Source: Vitis vinifera (taxonomy: Eukaryota > Streptophyta > Magnoliopsida > Vitales > Vitaceae). From it: a DNA stretch of 64,000 bases. Below the pieces are notes generated by a model. It saw nothing but the letters and a program-made list of their open reading frames with translations. It searched no databases and was not told the DNA's origin. The position numbers and the translations under genes are program-made. The DNA is taken from positions 3,051,001 through 3,115,000 of the forward strand of contig NC_081818.1 in NCBI RefSeq assembly GCF_030704535.1, in the 5' to 3' direction. Below, one piece after another: positions 35,901 through 48,522 of the stretch (its first letter is position 1; each line of letters starts with the position of its first letter).

Positions 35901-38900
35901 CTAAGCCTACAGGAAGTTGAGAAGTGTCCCACCTCCATCTCAAGCACATCCAGGGTCCTTTTATCCCAACAGATTAATATCCCTCCCGCAGAGCCATAAG
36001 CATTCAGGGTACCCCAGTCTAGAAATCTACCAGTGCACAAACTCCTCACCACACCCTCTGACATTGCCTGAATTTTCGTCTCCTGAAGACAGAACAAGTC
36101 CACCCTCTGACTTCTAATCAGGGCCTTAATCACCTTTCTTTTAAAGCTATCGTTAGCTCCACGCATATTCCAACTCAAAAGCCTTAACTTTATTGGACTT
36201 CCATAATTTGACACCCTCTTCCTTGCATACCACATTTCTACTTCCCCCCCCCCCCCCCCCCCTCATAGGTAATGGAGCACTCTAGTCTTTTTAATTCCCT
36301 TTCGAATTTGGATTTCTCTAGAAGAGTTTTGCTATGAACTCTCTCCCTTCTCTTTCTGATTTTAACCAAAAAATCCAAAATTTCTTTCTCCAATCCCTCT
36401 GTCGGAAACCCCAAGAATTTACTGAACCTAACTAGATTGCTTTCCTTCCAACTGACCTCCTCCCAACCTTTTACTTCTTGTGGCATAGTTTGAACTAAGC
36501 ACAACTCCTCTCTACTTTCTTTATTGCTGCCATTGTTAACCTCCATCAACTCCCAACGAGTAATGGTCTCATCCTCTGTAGCCCCCGGAGCATTGACCAA
36601 GCGAAGCGGGGTTTCCCCCTAGACTTTCTCCCAACCAGCCCCAGAAAAGTCGTAATACTCCCCCATTGGAGTCTGATCAGAAAAAAAGAAGGGAGAAAAA
36701 GAGAACCTAGAAGCCAACATTCCATTAAAAGCGTTCCCATACCTCAATGCTTCCTCAATTAGTGCAAGGTCAGTCTTCGATCTCTCCTCAGAATGGTGCT
36801 CTTCCTCAATTTGCTTCCGCAGGCCATCCTTCACCCGAAAAATAGAGATTCCAGGGTTTGGACCCCTCAATGAGTTTGGGCCAGACAAAACCAAGGGGCG
36901 GGCCACACCAACTTGGGCTGGGGCGGGCCTCTGCAAACATCGACCCAGGGGCCACAAAGGACTCCTTTGCCTTGGCCCACCCAGGGTCCTTCACAGTTGT
37001 CAGCCCAAAAATAAGCAACCCAGCCTCAATTGAGGTAGACGAAACTGGATCTGGCCCAGAGGGCCCAGAAACCAGATTAGTACACCGTGGGTCCTTTGCT
37101 GGGCCTAGCTTAGAGGGCCCACCCAAAAGCTGCAGTCCTCCATGGGGCCTATCTGACAACCCGTCAAGGCTTCGAAGACGATCCAAAGGGCGCCCCGACC
37201 CGCTTGTCTGCCCCCGCATCCCATCGGCAGACTACAACTGGGCCTCGAGCCTTTTGAGTTATGAATGTTAACTTGATTACTGAGCTTGACCTTCATAAAA
37301 GGTTGAGCATTTGACTCCACATGAAGACACTCACCTCCAGATATCTACACCCTCAGCCCAAAAAGGAGTGGGGGCATGGGTAGGATGTAATGGGATAAGG
37401 TGTAGGGCTCCTTGTTTGTGTACTGACATTTATCCTTTTCTTCAATCTATAAAAGAGACCTAAAATACGAATCTTCTTGTCATCAATAAGGTGATATTAG
37501 AACTCTTTTCTTCTTTCTTCCTGTAGTCCTTTTGGAACTTAGAAACATTCAGTATAAACTTGTGTAGTTGTACATTTATGCATTTTGTCTGGGAAACCAC
37601 TGGTGTAGAGAATCTGGTGCATAGTAAAGAGGTTACTCGCATATGTGAGATTTGGTTGGTAAGTTAGTGACCTGTATGCATATCTTGTGCAGTATTCCAT
37701 TATGAATGGTGGACAAGGCTTGGGTATATTTTCTCACATTAAAGGAGGTTTGTTTTAGATATTAGATCAATGAAAATGCTCCATACCATTTGAATGATGA
37801 TGATGTCTTATTCTTTCTACTGCACCAGTATGGAAAATATGTCAAATGTTGTTTAAACTAGTTGATTTGATATTAGATGGTATTACTTGAGGAGTTGTGA
37901 GTTGACCATGGGGAACTAGAACGAAATGTGTTGAACTTGTTAGATGATTTTTGACACATGGGTTTATAAAACTCTTTTTCCCTCTTTGAAGAGAGAAAAA
38001 GGAAATATTATGAATGGAGAAAGGAGTACAGTGGAGGATGAGTAATCCTTCAGAAATGTTTTGGTTTAATAATGGTAATTTTTTTTTTGGGTCCTGTAAC
38101 AGGCTTATTGAGGAAGCGGATTATAAATCCACGACAGAATTGTTTGCTAAGAGAGGTGATGAGAAGACTCTTGATAGTTTCATTCCTAAATCTGAAAGTG
38201 ACTTCGTAGAATATGCGGAGCTCATTTCTCATAAGCTGCGATCGTATGAGGTGTGTTTGATATGTTTGATTATCTGGTGTTTGGTGATACAGCTGGACAG
38301 AATTATGACATGGCTATGATTTATGCTTCATAATGCAGAAAAGTTTCCACTATATTGGATTGCTCAAGGCTGTAATGAGACTGTCAATGGCTTCCTTAAA
38401 AGCAGCTGATGCAAAAGAAATAGCCTCATCTGTCACAGCAATTGCAAATGAGAAGCTGAAAGCGGAAAAGGAAGCCAATACTGGTAAAAAGAAAATTGGT
38501 ATGTATCTGTTGATATGCCTCTTCTTATTTGAGTAGAAAGTATTGCTGTCTTGCAAATTTATGTTCTAGAGGTGATTGTTTAATCCCTTTAAAAATAAAA
38601 TAAAATCAAAACCTCCTTTAAATGCAGAGATAGGTAACAAGATTTATAAATGTTGTAAAAAGCCATCATGGATACCCATAACCTTATTTGTAAATTTGTT
38701 TGCCCCAAAACAGAGGTGCAGATTATATCACGTATAAGATTTTTAAAAAAAAGTATAAGCCCCTGTTTATATTATGATACCTCCAACACATGTGATGGCT
38801 AATTTTAACCGTTATTTATAATTTTTTGGTTTGGAAAATTCCTTATGTATTGTCAATCATTAGTGTAGAAAATTTATGCATGCACACAAAGCCATCTCAC

Positions 38901-40494
38901 CTATATTTAAGACAGTAAATACTAATTAACACTTTTTATCATCCTGTTTCTATTTTTGTTTATCATCTCATGCTGACTTCTTATGGGAACATCCTCCCTT
39001 CCATGCAGGAAGTGGTGTGATTAAGAGGAATCTTTTGTTTCTTGTTGTTTGCCTTTTGTTTCTTTTTTCCTTCTTTTGCTGGGGTCAAAATTAAAGTAAA
39101 AAAAATATATATAATTAGTAAATTTTGTCATACCATGATAGTAGTGTGGCACAGTAACAAGGCCACATATCAGAGCCGATCAGTAACAGGTTTTATTATA
39201 AAATTTGGACACTTCACATTCTTTAAACTGGACCCAAAACAAAACATGAGGATTTTAGGCCATGTTTGGCAATTGTTTTTGAAAACACTCTCTTCTGTTC
39301 TTTAGAACATGAAACAGTTGTATAACTCGCAAAACATGGTTAGCAAAACAGAAAACAGTTTTCTGAGAATTTGTTCTAAAAATGAGTTGTTTTTTAGAAC
39401 AAATTTTAAGTGTTTTCAGTTGTTTTTTGTAGAATGATCTCAGCAATGAATGAAGACATGAATAATACTTTGTAAACTTCTATATCGTACATAAGCACAT
39501 AGTACCTTCTTGGAGAATAAGTGGGAAAAACTATTTTTCATATTTGAATTTCCAAACAGAATTTTATTCTTAAAAACAATTAAAATTTGTTTTGAGGAAA
39601 AAACAGATTTTATTCTTAAAAACAATTCAAAATTGTTTTTAAGAACTGTTATCAAAAACTGTTTTTGAAGAAGACCTCAAAACATTCCCTTATTTCATAA
39701 TGTAATGGAAAATTTTGAACAAATTTTATTGATCCGTGAAATTATTTACTTGAGGTAATTTATCTCATGCTTTTACAAAAAGGAAAAAGGCAGCCATTTG
39801 ATATGCCAATGTGATTAAGGGCATGGACTGGTGGCGAGTGTGATAACCATTGGGAGAGTGAAAAATCAATTTCTAGTTATGACTGGATTACATCAATGGT
39901 TTTTGCATTGATATGGACAATTTTGCTATGTATATGTGGATTGTGGAGTGAAGTGAGATACTACATTTTGTTTTCTGATGATAACCATAATCCCTTGGGC
40001 AAGGATTAGTTCTAAGCCCAATCTTTTGGAGAAAAAAACTTTTGAACCTCAGTGTTTGACGACTATAATATGGTATATATCAGAAGGGTATTTTATTGTA
40101 ATTGCCCTTCCCAAAGCACTTTGGCTGAGTAAGGGCCAAATGATCAGTTTGAGAATTGTGGAAGATTCATTTGATCACCATTCCAAAAGTCAAGAGCTGC
40201 TTGTAATTTTGCAGCTTATTTCTATGGACGTCTTATCTCGGGAAACAACCTCTTTTGTGCCTGATATATATATATCTGAGCATGACGCATTAACTGTGGC
40301 AGATTTCTTACTCGTTTATTGGGACAATTTGTTTAGAATGAGGGCTTATGAATTGCAAACTAACAAGTGACTCTGAATTGCTCTTTTGGTGGTTGTGTCC
40401 AGGTGCAAAGAAGAAGCAACTTCATGTTGATAAGCCGGATGACGACGTAGTTGTTAATGCTTATGATGATATCGATGACTATGATTTTATGTGA
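29978..40494 (+). CDS. eIF3j: Translation initiation factor eIF3 subunit J
   Basis: Six coding exons: 29978-29990, 30726-30844, 31623-31759, 38103-38250, 38339-38498 and 40403-40494. They give 222 residues, the usual plant length. The first coding exon is only 13 bases (MEDW plus one base). The leader contains its own intron, about 29118-29907. The N-terminus is very acidic with WDDEDLDDD and SWEDEDEP motifs, followed by a lysine-rich middle. A helical region ([18 protein letters not shown]) comes next, and the acidic tail is DDIDDYDFM, as in yeast HCR1 and human eIF3j. The protein sits loosely on the 40S subunit near the decoding centre and aids eIF3 binding and recycling. Intron 3 is about 6.3 kb because a LINE lies inside it in antisense. 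Intron 5 holds a degraded MITE. Confidence 0.92.
32591..33346 (-). pseudogene. LINE zinc-binding (zf-RVT) C-terminal region
   Basis: An open frame of 251 codons containing [19 protein letters not shown], the CxxC...HxxxHC-type cluster that follows reverse transcriptase in plant LINEs. It includes the [15 protein letters not shown] stretch typical of this region. It continues the reverse-transcriptase frame across a stop codon. Confidence 0.85.
33404..34764 (-). pseudogene. LINE reverse transcriptase region
   Basis: Two frames cover the domain. 34764-34528 has [20 protein letters not shown], the N-terminal RT motif. 34414-33404 has [15 protein letters not shown], the catalytic FADD box in [12 protein letters not shown], and the SKSELI-like [10 protein letters not shown]. 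The two are not in one frame, so at least one shift lies between them. Confidence 0.88.
35726..36235 (-). pseudogene. LINE APE-type endonuclease region
   Basis: A 169-codon frame with [21 protein letters not shown] (the metal-binding glutamate), FTGVYGPF and [11 protein letters not shown], the conserved blocks of AP-endonuclease domains in plant L1 LINEs. The downstream part of the domain, below 35726, is out of frame. Confidence 0.87.
36238..37350 (-). pseudogene. 5' part of the LINE (ORF2 leader and remnant of ORF1)
   Basis: The frame 36600-36238 has [20 protein letters not shown] and [15 protein letters not shown], the conserved stretch that precedes the endonuclease in many plant LINEs. 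It ends in a poly(G) run, seen as poly(C) at 36243-36262. Upstream frames (37219-36619) are proline-rich linker-like sequence. 37320-37105 has a short [16 protein letters not shown]-like piece. These parts are in several frames and are decayed. Confidence 0.65.
39259..39700. repeat. Degraded MITE-like repeat in eIF3j intron 5
   Basis: The segment starts GTTTGGCAATTGTTTTTGAAAA and contains many GTTTTTAAGAAC and AAAACAATT inverted motifs, like the elements at 28119 and 44280. The right border is not clear. Confidence 0.5.
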
Positions 40495-41694
40495 GGGCTC
40501 GGAAATTCTGTATCATCTTGTTTTACCCATTTATCCAAAAAAAGGACCAAAAAAAAAAAAAAAAAAAATCTTGGATCCTGTGTCTTGAACTTTTGAAGAA
40601 GAGATACCCAATTGTCTGCGAATTCTCTGCAAATGTTGGAGATGATTTGAGTGTGTGTCAATATTGCGGTTTGTTGAATAAGAGGATGTTTGAGCTGGTC
40701 CCATATCCGTATTTTTGTTATATGATTAATGATCACACTCTAGTTTCAGATGCTTCTTCTGTCCACATGTTTGTCCGCACACCAATTATTATGATGCATT
40801 GGATCATTCAATATATATGATTTATTGACTTGAGAATTACACTGTCTTCTCCCTTTGTGTTCATTGTTCCCTTTTCTTTTTTCTTTGTTCCTTCTCATTT
40901 AAATGCTTGTTATTCGGAGCTGAGGAATCCAAATCATCTTGACATGAATAACCCTTTGTTTTGCTATCAAGAAAACTAACTTATGCATGGGAGGGTCTTT
41001 GTATTGTTCACAAAAATCACCTCAAACAATTGGTACTGTGGGAACAAAGGGGTATGGTGAACGTTTACACTGAGCACAATTTCCCTTAATGATGATTGTT
41101 CTCTGTGGAAGAAACAAGGAGCAAAGGGATTCAAGCATTCAATCATCCGTAGAGTCTGAAATGATCCTACCATGAGGGTAGCTGAAGTTGAGATTCATTT
41201 CACTCTACTTCAACTTTGCTTTAATGAATTGGAATCAAGGCATTGGAATGAGACCAATTGTTGGGTTAGTCACATATGTGAATAGAATATAAAGAGGCAA
41301 TGGCTTAGTCTCACCCTACAAGGTCCAAGCAAGAGCCTCACACTCATGAGGGTGGAAATTCTCTATTATGTGTTAGGAAAATGCTGTAGTACCATAATGG
41401 TACCTATCGAATAAAAGATCCAAACCGTTGAATATGTATGACAAAATTTAGATTACTGAACAAGGTAAGTTTTTGTTAGGAACCGAAAAAGTATAGTTCT
41501 ATGTTGTAACAAGCCCATTTGTATTACAATGTAAGGGCATATGCTGATAAAAGTATGGCATAACCTCCATATTTCAGCAGAAAAAGGGAAAGGAAAATGA
41601 AAGAAAACCAAGACAAAAATAAAGGAAACCAAATCTTGTTGGATTAGAGTTAAAATTGTGATACATACAACCAAAACAGAGAGACAACGAAAGA
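40495..41694. other. eIF3j 3' UTR and convergent intergenic space
   Basis: The eIF3j and LPA3 genes converge here. No reading frame of interest is seen. Two poly(A)-like runs occur near 40537-40568. Confidence 0.45.
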
Positions 41695-44600
41695 CTACTT
41701 TGAAATCACTTTCATGAATCGATTTAGTGAGGAAAAGATACTGGCTGCTTGGCCAAAAAAGGAAGGGCCCTTCTCGGACTTATCTTGTACATCTCCGAAT
41801 ATTATCTGCAAAAGATTCATAAGAAAATCCTTAAATTACATGTAACATTTTAAAACTGGCTTCAATAGCATTTATAAAGCCATTAGCAACCTGATCTTTC
41901 TACCATATATGAAGCTTTTAGAGCCTATCTGTTTATAGATTTGTTGTTTCTTTAAAAACCCTTTTCCCCTGATGCCAAGTGAGTCTTTAATACAAAATCA
42001 GAGGGAGCGAAAAAGTTGCTACTCTACTGGAAAATTGTGAATTCTCTGTGCATTGATCATATGACTAACCACTTCTTGTGACTCAATCATAGAAATTTGG
42101 CAACCACTAACCTCAAGTTCTTCAGCATCAGGACGGCTTATTTGTTCTTTGGCTAGCAGGTAACGGTTTGGCCTGTCCTTATCATCATAGAACACCTTCC
42201 ATGATCTGGTAAACAATCAGAAATAGAAAATCAGATGGGGGGTTTTTCCAAATGGGCTCAACAACAGCACATAGATTATGGCTGAAGATTTCAGAATCTT
42301 GGTCTAACTGTCCAAGCTAGCCCGAGGTGAATGAAGATTGGGCTAGGTCAGAAATACATATTAAAGAAACCCAGCATGAAATCATATTCAGGTTCATTCT
42401 TATACATCATGTGAATTATACTCAGATAAAGGCATTCTCATACATAAATGAGATATTGTGACCTTCATTCAGCAGAGTCTAACAGAAATAGCCCTACAAG
42501 CCCAGGATATATTGGCAATCCAATAAGACCAGAAAAAACAAAGTGGAGATGGTTCCTTACCCTGGATAACACCTAAAGACAGCACCAGCAGGCAGAGGTC
42601 TCATGGAGTAAACCACAGTAAAAGTGCTGCACAACAAATGAGATATGGTTTAGCATTTAACTGTGATCATAGAGATAACAATTCTATAATGAAACTAGCT
42701 TAAGATATGCATCAAACAATTTAATACGCTTAAGAAATGCATATTAAAAAAATGTAAACTACCGCTTTAATGTAATATTGAACTTAAAACTATCAAATTC
42801 AGGTTGCTTTTTAAATAATTTGACATGCCCATGAAATGAAAAAACAAGGGCAAGAGAAAGATTAAAATGAAGTTGGCCATTGTTGCAAGAAGCACCATAA
42901 TGATAGTTTATTTGACCTAAGTTATGACAAATGGCAGTAAAGTTTTGGTCTAAATAACCCAACTGATTGAGACAAGAGATTGCTGGATTGAGCTGAGCTT
43001 GGATTTAGAAAGGGGAAAAAAGGAAAAGAAACAAGATGCAAACAGATAAAGGATAATAGCATACATAAGAATGAAAAGATTACCTTAAAAAAGAACGCCG
43101 TAACTTCCGCACATTGAACCCAACCCCAACATCCTCACTGATCAGACGGGGGTTCCACATGATGAGAGGCCTTGGCTAGCAATAAATCAGCAATAAGAAA
43201 ATAATAATAACAATAAACCAAAAGCAAATATTAGGAGATAATGATGACCAGATCCTCCACTTTGACCTTTCGTTTTCTTATTATGTATCCTTCTTTAGAT
43301 AAGCATATGAGACACAATCAGAATTATAGCGTATAAAAGGATACAGTGCAACAAAAGCTCTGTAAGTGTTCTTCTTTTAACTGCTAAGAGCCTAAAAAAT
43401 ATCCAATATTGGGTAGTGCGCTTTCTAAGTAATTCCTAATGGACTAAATTAATGCAGTCAAGATGATAAAAATAAATAAATTAATAATGCTATTCTACAA
43501 ATGAAAATTAGAGATGGGCGGGATTTCTTTAGAGTTAGACATTAATACATTTCATCACTAAGTTCCAGAAGGCATGAGAGTGCTATCCACTAACAAAAGA
43601 AACAAATCTTGAGTATTGTTTCTGATAAGGACTGAGGATAGGTTGATACCGGATCATCCGAAAGATTAGATGCAATTCGCTCTACATATGCCAACATCTG
43701 ATAGTCAGGAACAACCATGACAACAAGCTCATCTTCAGCCTCTACAGGCTTCCGGTCACTCAAACTGTCAGTGAAATGAGGCAGAAGAATTACATAACAG
43801 TAGGCAAGAAAACTTAAACATTAAACACAATCCAAAACATCTTTTACATTTTGCATATCAATATCCTACTATCTTAGAACACATCCACAGACCGGGGCTA
43901 ACTATGGAATATCATAACCACAATGACCCAGTGGTATGGTTGATTCCACTTTGGTAGGAAATGTACCATACCATACAACCTGACACATTTGAAGAATACT
44001 TTCCCAAATTAGATGCTTATAGGAATTTTATTTACCTGGCGAATCCAAATGCAGCATCGCCCCAGCGATACTTTAGAAGTGCGGCAGCACCAGCATCGGG
44101 AAATATGGCTTTCACTCTCTAGCAAAAAAGTAAATCATGAAACATAGCAACCAAGGTTGAATAAAGTATAGGTAAAAAATAAAGTCTGTAATGGCATGGC
44201 AACAAAGAGAAGTGAAGTTTATTATTCAACAAGAAATTATAGGATCCATGACAATTGATAAAACAATTTAAAAGCTAAGGGTTTGATTGGGAACTGTTTT
44301 TAAAAACACTTTTTTGAAAACTTATTCTGAAAATAGGGTGTTTTTTAATAACATATTTTAATTATTTTCAGTTGTTTTCTAAGAGCTATTTTAAAAGATA
44401 ATCATACAAATATGAAAAATGATTGAGAATAAAGCACTACAGACAAAAATTATGTTTAAGAAATAGTTGAAAACACAGAAAACTGGTTGAGAATATTGTA
44501 AATTCCCAACTAGACTTTTGTTATAAAAAGCATCAGAGAACCATTTTAGGAAACTATCCCCAAAAACTGTTTTTTGAGACCTATTCTTGAAAAAGTTCCT

Positions 44601-46666
44601 AAATAAACCCTAAGACATCTCAGAAAACAAAAGACTTCTAGAGGGCTAGTTGTATGAATATGGAAGCATTGCCAGTTTGCTACCCGGGGGCCTCTCTATT
44701 GAAAAACCTCATATTTCAGAATACTAAAAAAATTTAACCTAAAGCAACATTCTAGCTAACCTGACATCCTGTTTCTTCAATTAGCGTATCTATGAAAATC
44801 CTCGACAGTTCCCAGAGCTCAGCTTGGGCCCCTTCATCATCAAGAAACTGCAATTGTGGTATCAAGAGTTCAACCTGTAGAAAGGGGGAAAAGAAGGAAG
44901 GTTTAAAAGATGCAAATGAATGAAATTAATTCCAGATTGAGACTAAGTCATATCTTACACAGTTCCATCATAACAAGTTTAAATTTAATTTTTCAAGTGT
45001 TAGGAAACAAGGTAATGTTAGCCAAACATTTGACAAATACAAGCTGAAAACTCATTTCCCGGTTATCCCATACTCTGAACTTAAACAAGAGCATCTCATT
45101 TCAGCACCAATATGCCTTCTGATATCAAAGACATGTTCCAACTATCCCACTCCCTAAGGCTTCTAATACCAGGTCTGCAAAAACAAAAAAGAAAACAGAA
45201 GGAAAAAAAAAAGAAGACGTTATATGATAGAACTTGTTTGGGTAGGCCAGATTTGTGAATCACATAGTCTTGCTGTCCTATACCATTTTCTTTCAAATTT
45301 ACTCAATTAGGCCTCCCAAAGTTGTTTACAATGACACCGAACATGGAAGAATGAAAATTGATTCACTTTCTAACAAAGAGACTGTTTATTTTTTACACAT
45401 ACTATGGCTCTCATTCCTCCTGAAGATACAAACGAGGCACTTGCTTGACCTGATTGCCGGACTGCACCCTCCAAGTCAGAAGGCAAGCAGCTGAAACATA
45501 AATGAATCCCGTCAAATGCCTTAGGCTACATAACATGAGGAGAAAGCATCTAAACATAATCTATCTGCCCATCTACCCTATCATACATAAATTATAATTT
45601 ATGTAATTGACTTGAGGCAATGTTGAAACTAGCGATTATGCATTTAGGAAGCATACTTTCCCTATAAACCATATAAATCTAAAATATTAATAAATTAGTA
45701 ACTCTATGCACAACCTAAATGTTGAACCAACCTCTGGAATAAACAAATATAATGGCAAATAGAAACACCCATCAAAACATGATAAAACTAAAAAAATTTC
45801 CCATTATCCATTCATGGGAATTATGTTGAGATATACTTTGTTCAAAAGTCTAATCCTGCCCAGTTCAATCTTGCTCAAGCACACTCAAGGTAGGCTCAAT
45901 AGCCCTCTGGTGAGATACCCAGCCAGTCTACCGGCTAGATTGCAAACAAATTGAAACATTTGGTCACGCAAAATAGTGCTTGATTTGTAATAACTATCAA
46001 AATTGAAAACCTTGATTCTACTATATGGAGTTGTCCTTGTGGATTTGGCATTTGTGGACCTGAATGCATAGGTATGTAAAGCACAAAAAAAGGGAACCAG
46101 ACAGCCATTGGGCTCAAACAAATTGCATAGTAAAGATGTTTCACTAACTTTAAATGTTGGGGAAACAACAATTGGATAATTAAATTTCCATTAAAGTGAT
46201 GAAATATCCAACCAAACACCCTCTCTTCCCTGAGCTTTCACAAATGGGTACCTCTCCTTCCCCTCCAATTCTCAATATCCAGCCTCCATCCCATACACCG
46301 ACAAACCAATTAGCCTCAATCAATCAAAAGAGTGTAAAAAAATTAATCAAAAAAAAAAAAAAATCACCTGTCATCTTCCTCTACTTCTTCTTGAATTGCT
46401 TGCTGCTGTGACTCCAAAGGGGATGAAGATTGAGATGGAGCTGCGGAGAACTGAAGATCATCAGCTTGAGGAGGGTCATCTTGGAATTTCTCAAACTTGG
46501 CACGAGTGGTTGGGTGAGAGCGAGTTGTGTGGAGGGAAACAGCACCAGACCCACCAAGGATAGAGGCAGGAAAAGATAAAGAAAAGTGGGTGGGTGAGGT
46601 TGAATTGGGGAGTGGCGCTTTGCAGAAGCAGCTAAAGCTTGGAAAGGAAGAAGAAGAAGAAGCCAT
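41695..46666 (-). CDS. LPA3: LOW PSII ACCUMULATION 3 (DUF1995), chloroplastic
   Basis: Nine minus-strand exons: 46666-46368, 45490-45403, 44874-44761, 44118-44036, 43764-43650, 43175-43084, 42626-42561, 42205-42112 and 41805-41695. They join in frame to 353 residues, close to Arabidopsis LPA3. The first ~60 residues are serine-rich and basic, a plastid transit peptide. DUF1995 follows: LPSDLEGAVRQSGQAS, VELLIPQLQFLDDEGAQAE, RVKAIFPDAGAAALLKYRWG, MVVPDYQML, RPLIMWNPRLISEDVGVGFN and FRCYPGSWKVFYDDKDRPNR. LPA3 works with LPA2 and Alb3 in inserting and assembling PSII core subunits such as CP43. The seventh exon is only 66 bases. All introns are GT/AG. Intron 3, between exons 3 and 4, carries a MITE. 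Confidence 0.92.
44280..44620. mobile_element. MITE in an LPA3 intron, 341 bp
   Basis: Left end GGTTTGATTGGGAACT and inverted right end GGTTTATTTAGGAACT agree at 13 of 16 bases. CTAAG flanks both sides (44275-44279 and 44621-44625), a candidate target duplication. The interior is AT-rich, non-coding, and related in style to the elements at 28119 and 39259. Confidence 0.68.
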
Positions 46667-46732
46667 GATACTGCTGTTGAGCTACCCCCACACCGTTACA
46701 TTGATTGTTGGGATTGGGTGACTGGGTCTGAC

Positions 46733-46738
46733 CACGTG
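46733..46738. promoter_or_regulatory. G-box CACGTG upstream of LPA3
   Basis: CACGTG in the context ACCACGTGTC lies 67 bases upstream of the LPA3 start. A CCAAT motif (ATTGG on the plus strand) is at about 46749. G-boxes bind bZIP and PIF factors and are common in light-regulated photosynthesis genes, which fits LPA3. Confidence 0.55.
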
Positions 46739-46749
46739 TCTCCTCTTAT

Positions 46750-47640
46750 TGGAATATTCAATCATATCTTTTATATATATAATTTGAAAAATGAAAAGAT
46801 GTAAATATAAATACAATTTATTTCCTATTGAAATTCATTTTTAATTAATAAGGGGTGTTTAATAAACTAATAAGTAACTTAATAACTTAATTTAAATTAT
46901 TAAATAAATTAAATATATTTAATAAAATAAATTAATAATATGATTTAAAATAAAAAATAATTTTAAATAATAAATTAAAATAATTAACTTATTTTAAAAC
47001 TCATATTTTATTTTATCTTTTTATCTTATTTGTTTTATTTATCTCCAACATATTTTTTACTATTCCACAAACATTTCTTATTCCTCAATTAATTTATAAG
47101 AATAAATATATCAATATGATAATTTAGAATAAGTTTTAAGCTAATTTTATCTGATAACTTAAATTAAAAATTAAATGATAATTTTTAAATTAATAATTTA
47201 AATATAATTTAACTTAAAATCAATTTAAATTATTTAGTAACAAATATTAAGTTTTACCGACATTGCAAAAAATTTGAACTTATTCTTTTAATAACAACTT
47301 CAAAATTTAAAATTTATATCGAAATCATTTTTTAAGTGACAACTTTTTATCATAATTTCATAAATTATTGTAAATTTATGTCAAATTATCATGGCTCATA
47401 AATATTTTACTAAAAAAAATTAAAAATCTAATTAAATATAAAGAAATAAAATTACTATAATATTCAAATAATAAAATTTTATGTCAAATTCGTCCTTCAA
47501 CGGGAACCGCATCTTCAAAATGTGATTTCATATTATATTAAAATCGCGTTTGGAAATTGTAATTTCAAAATATTATTTAATAAAAGAAATTTAAAAGATA
47601 AAGTACGTGGAAAAAAATAATAATTTTTTTTTCCGAACTT
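46750..47640. other. AT-rich space between divergent LPA3 and kinesin copy 1
   Basis: No gene is seen. The stretch is strongly AT-rich. The region of similarity to the copy 2 promoter begins only at about 47640. Confidence 0.5.
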
Positions 47641-47645
47641 GCAAA

Positions 47646-47839
47646 TGACGTGGCATCACTGGGAAATTACCATATCCAATGAAGGGATAGTGAAGTCAAT
47701 GCAGCCAAATACGTTCAAATCCCACGAGAAAACGCTCCAAAGCTTATAGCCGTTAGGACTAGCTCTCTCGATCCAACGGCTCACATTCATTTCAATTCAA
47801 ACTTCAAAAATCTAATAAAAACCCTATGTGACCGTTCGA
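47646..47839 (+). promoter_or_regulatory. Kinesin copy 1 promoter: one TGACGTGGCATC site and MSA-type elements
   Basis: TGACGTGGCATC occurs once, at 47646-47657, followed by sequence alignable to the copy 2 promoter (GGGAAATTACCATATCCAATG). Downstream are three AACGG-core motifs. 47747-47757 read on the minus strand is CCTAACGGCTA, a perfect match to the MSA consensus YCYAACGGYYA. 47772-47782 (TCCAACGGCTC) and 47829-47839 (minus TCGAACGGTCA) each miss one base. MSA elements drive G2/M expression through three-repeat MYBs. Confidence 0.6.
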
Positions 47840-48522
47840 GATTCCACTGTTCTCTGCTTTTTCTCTTCATACAATTCTTCTTTCTCTCGCTTCTTCCAAC
47901 CCGTCGATCTGCAAAACGTCGTCGTTTTTTTTTTTTTCGTTCGGGTCCGATCGCATTGCTCTCGGATCACATAGCGCAGGCCTTCTTCAACCTCTCAATA
48001 AGGTTTCTGCTTTTATATTTTTGTTTGTTTTGATTTTTCTTCTTTGATTCAGGAATGATTCAAGAAACATAAACCCTAGAAACTGTAATCTTTTGGGTTT
48101 TCTTGGATTTTTGAGTTCGAAACTATGTTTGGGTGTTCGAAATCTTGAGTTCTTGAGTTTTTTGTTCTTTCATTTGGTTGTTTTATGCACTGTTTGGATG
48201 CTAAGAAAGTGGGGGAGAAATGGGAGGAGCTTTTTTTTTTTTGTTTTTTTTTTTTTGTGGTTTCAAGAAATGAAGGAAAGGTCGACTTGAGTCAGTCAGG
48301 TTGTTGTGTTAGGTGCAGTTGAGTGGTGGGTTTTGCGTTCTTGGGTCTTAACTTTTAAGTGATGGTAATTTGAAATTTTAATTTGTTGTTTTTGAACTCC
48401 ATTTTCTCTGTGACCAAACGAATGTAGCGGTTTTAGGGTTTGTTTTGGGGTTCTGTGATGTGCCTGTTGATGAAGGGTTTTGGGTGTTGCTTCAGGAAAA
48501 AACTGAACTCAATTCTGACAAG

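Larger units (their letters stand above)
32466..37365 (-). mobile_element. L1-type LINE, degenerate, antisense in eIF3j intron 3
   Basis: Read on the minus strand, the order is a 5' part (37365-36240), an APE-type endonuclease, reverse transcriptase, a zinc-binding C-terminal region, and a poly(A) tail seen as poly(T) at 32466-32478. This is the plant L1 order. The 3' end reads CTTATTTATC before the tail. Reading frames are broken several times. For example, a TAG falls where the family has tryptophan between GTRVKF and TDHWCGN, near 33403. The 5' end is uncertain and the element is probably 5' truncated. No target duplication could be established. Confidence 0.88.

Noticed and set aside
36806-37271. 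Overlapping 137-codon frames on both strands
   Set aside because: GC-rich 5' part of the LINE. Both-strand openness reflects composition. Only weak LINE leader similarity is seen on the minus strand.
32460-37357. CCCTCAGC present at both ends of the LINE as a target duplication
   Set aside because: Only 8 bases match. The left copy is not flush with the poly(T), and the right copy seems to lie within LINE-like sequence.
48445-48522. Upstream in-frame ATG of kinesin copy 1 (MGFCDVP...)
   Set aside because: It lies before a likely leader-intron acceptor (GCTTCAG). Copy 2 has no equivalent ATG, while both share MDENDVS.
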